Positions 7,986-16,053 of a stretch of DNA of 64,000 nt are shown here, piece by piece; within the stretch, counting starts at the first letter, position 1; every line of letters starts with the position of its first letter. Source of the DNA: Streptomyces sp. NBC_00513 (lineage in GTDB: Bacteria; Actinomycetota; Actinomycetes; Streptomycetales; Streptomycetaceae). A model generated the notes under the pieces. It had not been told where the DNA came from. It was given only the letters and a program-made list of their open reading frames with translations, and made no database searches. The translations under genes were made by a program, and so were the position numbers. The DNA lies in assembly GCF_041431415.1 (NCBI RefSeq), contig NZ_CP107845.1:5518001-5582000 (forward strand), read 5' to 3'.

Positions 7986-8229
7986 CGGCGACGCCCTCGT
8001 CGTGTGCGAGGTCAAGACACGCAGGGCCGGACCGCCCGAACACCCCCCTTTCGAACACCCCATGGCCGCCGTGCGGCCGGGCAAGGCCGAACGGCTCCGA
8101 CGGCTCGCCGGGCGCTGGCTCGCCGACCACGGCGGACCGCCTCCGGGCGGTGTGCGGATCGATCTGGTCGGCGTCCTGCTGCCGAGGCGCGGCGCGCCCG
8201 TGGTGGAGCACGTCAGGGGGGTGGCCTGA
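7986..8229 (+). pseudogene. yraN: yraN, 3' half
   Basis: The YraN frame resumes at GGC 7987 with [13 protein letters not shown], which contains the conserved EVK motif of the nuclease-like core, and continues to a TGA overlapping the comM ATG at 8229. No good ribosome site precedes it, so it is probably translated only if the element excises. There are 80 codons here, against 48 upstream. Confidence 0.88.
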
Positions 8230-9860
8230 TGGGATTCGCACGGGCCTGCTCGGTCGCCCTGGTGGGCGTCGAGGGTGTGGTCGTCGAGGTCCAGGCCGAC
8301 CTGGAACCGGGGGTCGCGGCCTTCACCCTCGTCGGGCTGCCCGACAAGACCCTGGTGGAGAGCCGCGACCGGGTGCGGGCCGCGGTCGTGAACTCCGGGG
8401 CCCAGTGGCCCCAGAAGAAGCTCACGGTCGGACTCAGTCCGGCCTCCGTGCCCAAGTCGGGAGCCGGCTTCGACCTCGCCGTGGCGGCGGCCGTCCTCGG
8501 CGCCGCCGAGGTGATCGAACCGGAGGTGATCGCCGACCTCGTCCTCATCGGGGAACTGGGGCTCGACGGCCGGGTGCGACCGGTCCGCGGGATCCTTCCG
8601 GCCGTACTCGCCGCCGCCGAGGCCGGATACCGGCAGGTGGTGGTGCCCCGACAATGCGCGGCCGAGGCCATGCTCGTCCCGGACGTCTCCGTCCTCGGCG
8701 TCAGCAGCCTGCGCCAACTGATCGCCGTGCTCACCGACGGGGAGGTGCCCGAGGAGGAGCCGGAACCGGCCGGTCGGCCCGATCCGATGCTGGCCGGGTT
8801 GCTCGTGCCGGGCGCGGGGCTCGGCAGCGGGATCTCCCGCGCCGGCGGGGACGGCTCCGATCATCCCGACCTGGCGGACGTCGCCGGGCAGCACGCCGCC
8901 CGTCGGGCCCTGGAGGTGGCGGCCTCCGGGGGACACCACCTGTTCCTCAGCGGACCCCCGGGCGCGGGCAAGACGATGCTCGCCGAGCGGCTGCCCTGGA
9001 TCCTGCCGCCGCTCACCCGACAGGACTCCCTGGAGGTGACGGCCGTCCACTCGGTCGCGGGAATCCTCCCGCCCGGCGAACCGCTCGTCGCCAGGCCCCC
9101 GTACTGTGCGCCCCACCACTCCGCGACCATGCAGTCGTTGGTCGGCGGCGGGGCCGGGGTGCCCAGGCCCGGGGCGGTGTCCCTGGCCCACCGGGGGGTG
9201 CTCTTCCTGGACGAGGCCGCCGAGTTCGGGGTCAAGGCGCTCGACGCCCTGCGGCAGCCGCTGGAGGCCGGGCACGTGGTCATCGCCAGGGCCGCCGGAG
9301 TGGTAAGGCTGCCGGCCGGGTTCCTGATGGTGCTCGCGGCCAACCCGTGCCCCTGCGGGCGGCACACCGTGCGCGGGGGCGGCTGCGAATGCCCGTCCTC
9401 GGTGATCCGGCGCTACCAGGCCAGGCTCTCCGGACCCCTGCTCGACCGGGTGGACCTGCGGGTCGAGGTCGAGCCCGTCAGCCGCCGCGACCTCCTGGGC
9501 GGGGCGGGCCGGGGCGAGTCCAGCGCGGTGGTCGCCGCCCGGGTCGGGGAGGCCCGGGACCGCGCCGCCACCCGGCTCGCGCAGACCCCGTGGCGGCTCA
9601 ACTCCGAGGTCCCCGGTCACCAGCTCCGCACCCGCTGGCAGGCGGCGCCGGGCGCGCTGGTCCAGGCCGAGCAGGACCTGGAACGCGGCCTGTTGACGGC
9701 GCGGGGGCTGGACCGGGTGCTCCGGGTCGCCTGGACCGTCGCCGACCTGCGGGGTCGGGACCGCCCCGAGGCGCCGGACGTGGCCGTCGCGCTGGAACTG
9801 CGTACCGGGATCGCCCGCGGGGCCACGCGGATCGTGGGGGCGGCGGGGGCCGCGTCATGA
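8229..9860 (+). CDS. comM: ComM/YifB, Mg-chelatase-like AAA ATPase
   Basis: This 543-residue hexameric ATPase family promotes branch migration and helicase activity during integration of foreign DNA (ComM in Haemophilus and Vibrio). An N-terminal Lon-like substrate domain (residues 1-165) is followed by Walker A GPPGAGKTM near residue 241, Walker B VLFLDEAAEF near 325, and the family motif ANPCPCG with further Cys residues. Full length and intact, it is the only member of the yraN-comM-dprA trio left uninterrupted. Its start overlaps the yraN stop and its stop overlaps dprA (ATGA), so the ancestral genes were coupled. Confidence 0.94.
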   Translation: MGFARACSVALVGVEGVVVEVQADLEPGVAAFTLVGLPDKTLVESRDRVRAAVVNSGAQWPQKKLTVGLSPASVPKSGAGFDLAVAAAVLGAAEVIEPEVIADLVLIGELGLDGRVRPVRGILPAVLAAAEAGYRQVVVPRQCAAEAMLVPDVSVLGVSSLRQLIAVLTDGEVPEEEPEPAGRPDPMLAGLLVPGAGLGSGISRAGGDGSDHPDLADVAGQHAARRALEVAASGGHHLFLSGPPGAGKTMLAERLPWILPPLTRQDSLEVTAVHSVAGILPPGEPLVARPPYCAPHHSATMQSLVGGGAGVPRPGAVSLAHRGVLFLDEAAEFGVKALDALRQPLEAGHVVIARAAGVVRLPAGFLMVLAANPCPCGRHTVRGGGCECPSSVIRRYQARLSGPLLDRVDLRVEVEPVSRRDLLGGAGRGESSAVVAARVGEARDRAATRLAQTPWRLNSEVPGHQLRTRWQAAPGALVQAEQDLERGLLTARGLDRVLRVAWTVADLRGRDRPEAPDVAVALELRTGIARGATRIVGAAGAAS

Positions 9861-10526
9861 CCGGGGAGACGGAAGCCGAGGCGGAGATGCCGGCGCGGGC
9901 CGCCCTGACCCGGGTCCTGGAACCGGGCGACGCGCACGGCGGGCGCCTGCTCCGGGAGCTGGGCGCCGTGGAACTCATGCGGCGGCTCACCGACCCCGAG
10001 CCGGGAACCTGGACGCCGGCCGGGGTGGGGCCCGAGCGGCTCGCCGGATACCGCGGACGGGCCGCCCTGGCCGACCCGTTGCGGGACCTGGAGACCGCAG
10101 CCGAGGCGGGCGTGCGGTTCGTCTGCCCGGGGTCGGCGCAGTGGCCGACCCAACTGGACGACCTCGGCGACGCGCGGCCCGTGGGGCTCTGGCTCCGGGG
10201 CGGGCCGGACCTGCGGACCTGGGCGCTGCGCTCCGTCGCCGTGGTCGGGGCCCGCGCGTGCACCCCGTACGGGGCCCACATGGCGCAGACCCTGGCGGCA
10301 GGGCTCGCCGAGCGCGGCTGGGTCGTCGTCTCCGGAGCCGCGTACGGCATCGACGGCGCGGCCCATCGCGGCGCCCTCGCCTCGGGCGGGGCCACGGCCG
10401 CGGTGCTGGCCTGCGGGGTGGACGTGGCGTACCCCAAGGGGCACGCCGGGCTCCTCGGCCGGATCGCCGGCCAGGGGCTGATCCTGGGAGAGCTGCCGCC
10501 CGGCAGCCATCCCACCCCGAGCAGGT
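9857..10526 (+). pseudogene. dprA: dprA, 5' half (interrupted by element 2)
   Basis: DprA binds single-stranded DNA and loads RecA in natural transformation and related DNA handling. This part encodes 223 normal residues including SVAVVGARACTPYG, GAAYGIDGAAHRGALA and ELPPGSHPTPSR. The frame then enters element DNA and stops at 10567. The expected next residues, FVLRNRVIAALTRGTVVIEA, are at 16057. A truncated product would keep much of the Rossmann fold but lose part of the conserved core, so it is unlikely to work. Confidence 0.92.
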
Positions 10527-10533
10527 GTGTTAA

Positions 10534-10541
10534 CTGCACCA
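10534..10541. repeat. Left terminal inverted repeat of element 2
   Basis: CTGCACCA lies 7 bases inside the left AGGT joint. Its exact reverse complement lies 3 bases inside the right joint (16043-16050). Eight bases could match by chance, but placement at both ends supports recombinase core sites. Confidence 0.5.
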
Positions 10542-10588
10542 TCGTCTTCGATTACGGAGCGAGATGATCTACGTCTGCAAGGAAGTGT

Positions 10589-11788
10589 GTGTTGCAAGAC
10601 CTGCATCGCCAGCTGATCGAGGGCCGGGCTGATGTGCCCCGTGTCGGCTCGGTCGTCGAGCTGGAATCCATACCCCGGTACGCCGTTCTCGGGCCTGACG
10701 GTATTCCGGTCGCTTGCGTCGTCCCGTACCTGCGGGGTCTGACCCTGGACGACAACCGGCCGTTGACCGTCAAGAGCTATGCGTACGACCTCCAGCGCTG
10801 GTTCAGGCTGCTGTGGTTCCTCGGAGTCCAGTGGGACCGCGCGACTGAGGCGGAGGCGTCCGCGCTGGTCGGCTGGCTGCGTGTTGCCCCCAATCCGCAG
10901 CGTCAGCGCCGGAAGCCCGACTCGCCGCAGCCAGGCTCGGTGAATCTCCGTACTGGCAAGCCCTACCTCAGGGCCGGATACGCGCCGGCGACGATCAACC
11001 ACTGCCTGACCGTGGTCAGCAGCTTTTACGCCTACCACCGGCACTACGGCCGGGGCCCGCTGGTCAACCCGGTGCCCGAGTCCCGGGCTCAGCGGAGGGC
11101 GCTCGGGCACCGTGCCCCGGACAGCGAGGTCCCGCAGTTCCGGCGGGCGCGACTGCGACAGCGCGTCCGGCAGACTGACCCCCGGGCGATTCCTGACGCG
11201 ATGTGGGACGAGTTCTTCGAGGTCATGACCTGTGACCGGGACCGGGCTGCCATCCTGCTCTATGTCTCCAGCGGCTCGCGGGCCAGTGAACTGCTGGGCG
11301 TCACGCCGGGCGACATCGACTGGCCCAAGCAACTGATCTGGGTGGTTACCAAGGGCACCACCGACCGCGAGGCGGTCCCGGTCAGCCCGCAAGCGCTCAC
11401 GGTCCTGGCCGCCTACCTCGACCACATCGGGCTGCCGTCGGTCCACGAGCCGATCCTCCGCACCCGGCGGGGCCCGGACCGGCCGCTGACGTACTGGGCG
11501 ATGCGCCGGGTGATCCAGCGCGCGAACGACAAGCTCGCCACGAACTGGACCCTCCACGACCTTCGGCACACAGCCGCGAACCGGATGGCGAACGACCCCA
11601 ACCTCACGCTCGCCCAGGTCCGCGCGATCCTGCGGCACAGCGATCTGGCAACCACCGGCCGCTACCTGAACGCTCGGGTTGAGGACCTCTTCGACGCCCT
11701 GCAGGCGCACTACAACCGGCCCCGCATCCAGCGAACATTCACGGCTGGCTACGACGCAGAGGACATCAAGGCGGTGTTCGGTGGCTAA
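10589..11788 (+). CDS. Tyrosine recombinase, TnpA-like
   Basis: This 399-residue recombinase probably acts in transposition or excision of element 2. The N-terminal SAM-like domain has TVKSYAYDLQRWFRLLWFLG. The catalytic residues are complete: Arg231 in SGSRASELLG, Lys in VTKGTTDREAVPVS, His323 and Arg326 in HDLRHT, the RHSDLATT box in place of the usual GHS, and Tyr359 in GRYLNA. An AAGGA ribosome site (10579-10583) supports the GTG at 10589. The stop overlaps the next start by eight bases, as in the tnpA-tnpB pair of Tn554. Confidence 0.88.
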   Translation: MLQDLHRQLIEGRADVPRVGSVVELESIPRYAVLGPDGIPVACVVPYLRGLTLDDNRPLTVKSYAYDLQRWFRLLWFLGVQWDRATEAEASALVGWLRVAPNPQRQRRKPDSPQPGSVNLRTGKPYLRAGYAPATINHCLTVVSSFYAYHRHYGRGPLVNPVPESRAQRRALGHRAPDSEVPQFRRARLRQRVRQTDPRAIPDAMWDEFFEVMTCDRDRAAILLYVSSGSRASELLGVTPGDIDWPKQLIWVVTKGTTDREAVPVSPQALTVLAAYLDHIGLPSVHEPILRTRRGPDRPLTYWAMRRVIQRANDKLATNWTLHDLRHTAANRMANDPNLTLAQVRAILRHSDLATTGRYLNARVEDLFDALQAHYNRPRIQRTFTAGYDAEDIKAVFGG

Positions 11789-14261
11789 CCGCGCGACGGT
11801 CGACACCTATACGGTCCGCAACCGGCGCCAGAACTACGAGGAGGTCCCCAGGCAGAAGGGGCCGACCCGGTTTGCCAGCGCCGCAGTGAAGGCCGCTCCG
11901 GCACCGCGGCCCGCGGAGCCGCCGGCGCCCTTCGGGGACCTGTCGACGGCCACCATCGCCGAGCTCTGTGATCTGTCCGGCGACCTGCTGCCGGGCCAGA
12001 GCCGGCCAGTGGTCGCGAGACGTCAAACAGGCATCAGGTTGCTGTTCTCCCACCTTGAGACCCTGCCGGGGAACACTTGGCAGGACCGCTGGGAGGCCAG
12101 CGGCTTCAACGCGGCGAACGCCCCCTCGGTCAACACCTTGGGCCGGCCTGAAGTCCGCGACGAAGGCAGCACCGTGGTCTCGGCCCTGAAGATGATGTTC
12201 GTTGCCCGCGGCATCCAGCCCTCGCTTTCAGGCTTCCGGGCGAACACGTTCCTCGAATACGCCGACTTCTTTCAGAAGGTCCGGAAAGACCCCCAACTCG
12301 AAGCGGCCTTCGCGATGGCTGATGCCCAGCAGCAACTCAGAGCGGTCCACCGGCATCGGGCGAAGTTCGACATCGCCTGCGCTCTCACGACGCAGGGCAT
12401 CGACCTGGTCGATCTGACCCCGGCGGCCCTGCTGCACTACTCGCTGGAGAACAAGCGGCTGGGCCTGACCCACGGCGCGAACAAGGACACCACCCGGTTC
12501 GCCGCCCTGGGCGCCTGGGAGGTCCTGCACAAGATGGGCCATTTCCCGCCCGGGACCGCCCCCACTCTGCGGACGTTCATCTACAACGGGCAGCGGAGCG
12601 TCGAGGAACTCGTCGACCAGTACGGCATCAACAACGCCGGCATCCGCCAGCTGCTGATTGACTACCTCGTCCGTCGCAAATCGGACACCGACTACATCAC
12701 CCTCGCTGGGCTCGCACGCCACCTGGCCAGCACGTTCTGGTCCGTCGTCGAGCAACTCAACCCTGACCAGAAGGACCTGGACCTGGGCCAGGACCTCTAC
12801 GACCAGTGGCGGGCCGAGCTTCAGTACTGGCGGAAGGACGGGAAGACGGACCGGACCCGGATCCGCAAGGACGCCGCCTCCGTCCTTCTGTCCGTCCGCG
12901 GCCTCTACATCGATCTCCACAGCTGGGCGATCGCCGAGCCGGAGCGGTGGGCTCAGTGGGTAACCCCCTGCCCCATCTTGCCCAGGGACCTCAAGGGGTT
13001 CGGTAAGCGCCGGCGCGAGGTCAGCCAGCGGATGGCCGATCGGACCCGGGTCCGTCAGCCCTTGCTGCCGGTCCTCGTTAACCACGTCGAGGCCCGCTAC
13101 GAGCATCTGGTCAGCCTCCTGGACGCCGCAGGTCCCCTTCCGCTGGGCGAGATCTTCGAGCACCAAGGGCGCACCTACCGCCGCAGCCAGTCCCGCGAGG
13201 ATCAACGTCGGGCCAAGAGCCATGCCGAGTCGTCCGTCCGCGTCATCGCGCAGGACAACGGGGAGGTGATCAACGTGACGTTGGCTGAGGACTCGGCGTT
13301 CTGGGAGTGGGCGGCCGTCGAGATCCTGCGGCACAGCGGCATTCGCATCGAGGAGCTCGTGGAGCTGACCCACCTCAGCATTCGCCAATACCAGCGTCCC
13401 AACGGCGAGGTCATCGCCCTGCTGGTCGTCGCACCCTCCAAGAGCGAGCGCGAGCGGGTCATCCCGATGTCGGCCGAGCTCTTCCACGCCATCGCCCAGA
13501 TCATTCGCCGGCAGACACGTGACGGCCAGGCGATTCCGCTCGTGACGCGCTACGACGGACACGAGAAGACCTGGTCAGAGCCGATGCCCTTCCTCTTCCA
13601 GCGGCAGATCGGCACCCTCCGCGGCGTCCTGGCACCGACCACGGTCCTGGGCATGCTCAGTCGCAGCTGCAAGCAGATCGCTGAGACGAACGCGGCGTTC
13701 GCTGGCACCAAGTTCACTCCGCACGACTTCCGAAGGCTCTTCGCCACGGAGATCGTCAACGGAGGGCTGCCGATCCACATCGGTGCCGCCCTACTCGGCC
13801 ACCTGAATCTCCAGACCACTCAGGGTTACGTCGCGGTCTTCGCTGAGGACATCGTTCAGCACTACCAAGAGTTCCTGAACCATCGCCGGGCCCAGCGACC
13901 CGAGGGCGAGTACGTCGACGTCACGCCAGAGGAGTGGGCCGATTTCGAGGAGCACTTCGACAAGCGCAAGGTCGAGCTGGGCAACTGTGCTCGACCTTAT
14001 GGATCACCCTGCCAGCACGAGCACGCCTGCATCCGCTGCCCAATGCTGCAGGTCAACCCCAAGATGCTGCCCCGGCTCGCTGAGATCGAGAAGGACCTGC
14101 TCCTTCGACGCAAGCGCGCCGAGGAAGAGCAATGGCTCGGCGAGATCGAAGGCATCGACATGACCTTGACCTTCGTTCGAACCAAGCAGGCCGATGCCGC
14201 ACGCCTCACTCGGCGGACACCTGTGGCCCTCGGAATCCCGACCAGTCGCCCAACATCATGA
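11781..14261 (+). CDS. Large tyrosine recombinase, TnpB-like
   Basis: This 826-residue protein has a long N-terminal region (about 500 residues) of no obvious family, then a complete catalytic domain: Arg522 in HSGIRIEEL, Lys in APSKSERERVIP, His648 and Arg651 in PHDFRRLFATE, LLGHLNLQTT, and Tyr683 in QGYVAVF. A Cys/His cluster (about residues 735-754, CARPYGSPCQHEHACIRC) and a charged coiled region follow. Tn554 TnpB is similar in layout but shorter (about 630 residues). GTG 11781 is chosen because it gives the eight-base coupling overlap; the frame is open back to 11679. Confidence 0.85.
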   Translation: MANRATVDTYTVRNRRQNYEEVPRQKGPTRFASAAVKAAPAPRPAEPPAPFGDLSTATIAELCDLSGDLLPGQSRPVVARRQTGIRLLFSHLETLPGNTWQDRWEASGFNAANAPSVNTLGRPEVRDEGSTVVSALKMMFVARGIQPSLSGFRANTFLEYADFFQKVRKDPQLEAAFAMADAQQQLRAVHRHRAKFDIACALTTQGIDLVDLTPAALLHYSLENKRLGLTHGANKDTTRFAALGAWEVLHKMGHFPPGTAPTLRTFIYNGQRSVEELVDQYGINNAGIRQLLIDYLVRRKSDTDYITLAGLARHLASTFWSVVEQLNPDQKDLDLGQDLYDQWRAELQYWRKDGKTDRTRIRKDAASVLLSVRGLYIDLHSWAIAEPERWAQWVTPCPILPRDLKGFGKRRREVSQRMADRTRVRQPLLPVLVNHVEARYEHLVSLLDAAGPLPLGEIFEHQGRTYRRSQSREDQRRAKSHAESSVRVIAQDNGEVINVTLAEDSAFWEWAAVEILRHSGIRIEELVELTHLSIRQYQRPNGEVIALLVVAPSKSERERVIPMSAELFHAIAQIIRRQTRDGQAIPLVTRYDGHEKTWSEPMPFLFQRQIGTLRGVLAPTTVLGMLSRSCKQIAETNAAFAGTKFTPHDFRRLFATEIVNGGLPIHIGAALLGHLNLQTTQGYVAVFAEDIVQHYQEFLNHRRAQRPEGEYVDVTPEEWADFEEHFDKRKVELGNCARPYGSPCQHEHACIRCPMLQVNPKMLPRLAEIEKDLLLRRKRAEEEQWLGEIEGIDMTLTFVRTKQADAARLTRRTPVALGIPTSRPTS

Positions 14262-14525
14262 TCCGGTGACGGAAGGGTTGAGCCGCCTGTCCTGCCCGCC
14301 AGCTACCACCGTCGGCCAGCTACTCAGACCTGGGCGAGGTCGCACGGCTCCTGGGATGGTGACGTCCCAGGAAAGTTGCAGGTCAGAACGTCAGAACGGT
14401 CTGTCGCGGGCCCGAAGAAGAGCTACGGACAAGTCGCTCCTTCTGACATGCAAAACGATGGACAGCGACTTCACCTGAGCTCCATCGCTGCTGGTCAGGC
14501 GGCTTTGAGTCGCTGAGGAGTGATC

Positions 14526-14699
14526 TTGAGCAAGGGTCTCTCCAAGAAATCTTGGAGAGACATCAAGAAAACAGGGCTCGAGATCCGTATAGAGAGTAGG
14601 CGCGTCTTCCCAGAGGTGCCGGTTCGAACAGAACACGTCGTGCTGGTCCGACTGTTGGCTCCGGGCAAAGAGATACCAACAGTCGGGCCACTCGGCTAG
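14526..14699 (+). CDS. Possible small basic protein in element 2
   Basis: A 57-residue frame begins at TTG 14526, five bases after GAGGAG (14515-14520), and ends at TAG 14697-14699. The product is basic (MSKGLSKKSWRDIKKTGLEI at the start). Two strong hairpins lie inside it, so the DNA may be structural and the frame accidental. If real, its position after the TnpB-like gene is where Tn554 carries tnpC, but it is shorter and shows no similarity I can see. Confidence 0.25.
   Translation: MSKGLSKKSWRDIKKTGLEIRIESRRVFPEVPVRTEHVVLVRLLAPGKEIPTVGPLG
14536..14561. repeat. Perfect 11-bp hairpin in element 2 spacer
   Basis: GTCTCTCCAAG and CTTGGAGAGAC pair exactly around an AAAT loop. No T-tract follows. 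It could terminate or stabilise recombinase mRNA or be a structured DNA site. Confidence 0.7.
14645..14689. repeat. 14-bp hairpin with 17-base loop in element 2 spacer
   Basis: GGTCCGACTGTTGG (14645-14658) pairs with CCAACAGTCGGGCC (14676-14689) with one wobble position. Together with the hairpin at 14536 it makes 14262-14818 the most structured and apparently least coding stretch in the window. Nothing else is recognised between 14262 and 14525. Confidence 0.65.
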
Positions 14700-14818
14700 C
14701 CCATACCGAACGGTTACGCCTCGTCGCTAGTAGACGCAGGCGTATTTTTGCTGCCCCATAACAGAGGGTGGTCGCGTTCTCTCTTTGCGTATGGTCCTGG
14801 CGGGGCTTTCTGGAGAAC

Positions 14819-14890
14819 ATGATTGGTGATCTCGAAGAGGCCCGCCCGGACCTCACCAGGGATCACCCACCACTCACACCTCTGGGATGA
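14819..14890 (+). CDS. Possible 23-residue leader peptide
   Basis: ATG 14819 follows GGAG (14812-14815) and opens a 23-codon frame (MIGDLEEARPDLTRD at the start). Its TGA overlaps the ATG of the next gene (ATGA at 14887-14890). The ribosome site and overlap suggest a leader that couples translation of the membrane protein and sigma factor genes. Its short length makes it uncertain. Confidence 0.35.
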   Translation: MIGDLEEARPDLTRDHPPLTPLG

Positions 14891-15402
14891 TCATGAGTTC
14901 GGACAGCAACAGCCCCGCCGCCGCGGTGGGGCTCGTGAACCGCTTCAAGCGCTGGAGCCTCTCCTCAATCGTCGTGGCGACTGAGGCGATCCAGCACTTC
15001 GCCGAGGCCGGCACCGGCTGGGGCTCCGACACCGAGCGCGTCCAGGCGTGGGCCATCTGGGCCCTCGGGATCCAGCTCGTCGTGACGGGCGCCATCGCCG
15101 TGAAGCGCAAGCTGCAGGCCCTCGACTTCATCGAGCTCCGTCTCGGGCGCAAGGCGCACGACGACGAGGACACTCACAATGTGACCCGGCGGCGACCCGC
15201 CAGCGGCCAGGATCGACAGCCGCCCGTCCGTGACAACCGGCCCCCCACCCGCAGTCCGGGTGAGGGGCGTCCGGCCGCCGGGCCGGGCGAGCGCGGGGCT
15301 CGCCGGAACCACCGCGACCCCGGCCAGGGCCGACAGCGTCGACGCGAAGCGGAGGAACAGGACGCGCGTCAGCCCGAGCGGGACACCCATGAGGGTGCCT
15401 GA
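14887..15402 (+). CDS. Small membrane protein upstream of sigma factor
   Basis: This 171-residue protein of no recognised family has an amphipathic N-terminal half, one clear membrane segment (about residues 53-73, AWAIWALGIQLVVTGAIAV) and a long charged, disordered C-terminal tail rich in Arg, Pro and Gly. It overlaps the sigma factor gene by 14 bases. A membrane protein coupled to an ECF-type sigma factor suggests an anti-sigma or sensor role, but the usual zinc-binding anti-sigma motif is absent. An alternative start is ATG 14893. Confidence 0.55.
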   Translation: MIMSSDSNSPAAAVGLVNRFKRWSLSSIVVATEAIQHFAEAGTGWGSDTERVQAWAIWALGIQLVVTGAIAVKRKLQALDFIELRLGRKAHDDEDTHNVTRRRPASGQDRQPPVRDNRPPTRSPGEGRPAAGPGERGARRNHRDPGQGRQRRREAEEQDARQPERDTHEGA

Positions 15403-15964
15403 CCAGTCAGATGCCTATTCGCCCCACGACCGTCACCGGTCGTGGGGCCACGGCTTCGCGGAGTTTTACGCTGACCAGTTCGAGGCCGTCGTCGCATACC
15501 TCATGGCGCAGAGGACTCAGGAGAGCGACGCACGCGACATCGCTCAGGAACTCTTCCTCTCGTTCAACGAAAAGTGGGACGAGGTGAAGGAGGCGGTACA
15601 TACTCGCGCCTACGTTCGGACGGCCGCTCGCCACCGCCGGATCGACTACTACCGCAGGCCGTCGAACCGCCTAGTGGTTCCAGTCGAACACGAGTCGCTG
15701 AGCGCGATCCGTGCTCCGAACGAAGGCTTCAACGTCGACTTCTACGATGGGTTCTACGCCGACTTGGATGAGGTCCTCCGAGAGAACCTTTCCTATCAGC
15801 AGCGTCGTGCAGTCCTTCTCGTGGCCTTTGGCATGAAGCACTCGGAGATCGCCGCGGAGATGGGGCTCACCATGTCGACGGTCGCCACCCACATCGGCAA
15901 TGCGCGGCAGAAGCTCGCTTCCAGCGGGTCGTTGGTCGCACTGCTCGCCGGCAGTTACGAGTGA
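15389..15964 (+). CDS. ECF-type sigma factor carried by element 2
   Basis: This 191-residue protein has a region 2-like segment (FAEFYADQFEAVVAYLMAQR, then DARDIAQELFLSFNEKWDEV and AYVRTAARHRRIDYYRR). After a 50-residue linker comes a region 4 helix-turn-helix (LSYQQRRAVLLVAFGMKHSE then IAAEMGLTMSTVATHIGNAR). Such factors redirect RNA polymerase to a small set of promoters. The stop lies 92 bases before the right end, so it is element cargo. It could drive the recombinases or host genes. No target promoters could be assigned. Confidence 0.8.
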   Translation: MRVPDQSDAYSPHDRHRSWGHGFAEFYADQFEAVVAYLMAQRTQESDARDIAQELFLSFNEKWDEVKEAVHTRAYVRTAARHRRIDYYRRPSNRLVVPVEHESLSAIRAPNEGFNVDFYDGFYADLDEVLRENLSYQQRRAVLLVAFGMKHSEIAAEMGLTMSTVATHIGNARQKLASSGSLVALLAGSYE

Positions 15965-16042
15965 CCGGAGGCACGTCAAGGGCCGAGCGCCCAGGCTGCC
16001 TCCGCTCATCTTCCTGGGGGACTGGACAGGTCCTTCTTGACT

Positions 16043-16050
16043 TGGTGCAG
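16043..16050. repeat. Right terminal inverted repeat of element 2
   Basis: TGGTGCAG is the reverse complement of the left-end CTGCACCA and lies 3 bases before the right AGGT joint. The unequal distance from the joints (7 versus 3 bases) fits a staggered crossover with a non-duplicated coupling sequence. Confidence 0.5.
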
Positions 16051-16053
16051 AGA

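Larger units (their letters stand above)
2916..7986 (+). mobile_element. Element 1: tyrosine-recombinase element splitting yraN
   Basis: The boundaries are set by where the yraN reading frame stops (C2915) and resumes (C7986/G7987). Inside are a recombinase, an XRE protein and a zinc-ribbon protein in one coupled operon, then a padR-like gene and a membrane protein gene, all on the plus strand. No target duplication is visible beyond one ambiguous base. A weak similarity between the ends (AACACTCCTC at 2941 and AACACTGCCTC at 7966) may be chance. Absence of duplication fits tyrosine recombination rather than a DDE transposase. Exact ends need an uninterrupted relative for comparison. Confidence 0.85.

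Noticed and set aside
14194..14478. 94-codon frame overlapping the end of the TnpB-like gene, considered as TnpC
   Set aside because: The composition looks random, it overlaps the real gene by 68 bases, and it has no coiled-coil character.
14614..14637. GGTTCGAAC-like sequence resembling a tRNA T-loop
   Set aside because: No acceptor, D or anticodon arms can be folded around it.
15166..15390. Minus-strand 141-codon frame over the small membrane protein gene tail
   Set aside because: It is antisense and lacks a start signal, and the plus-strand gene overlaps the sigma factor in the usual way.
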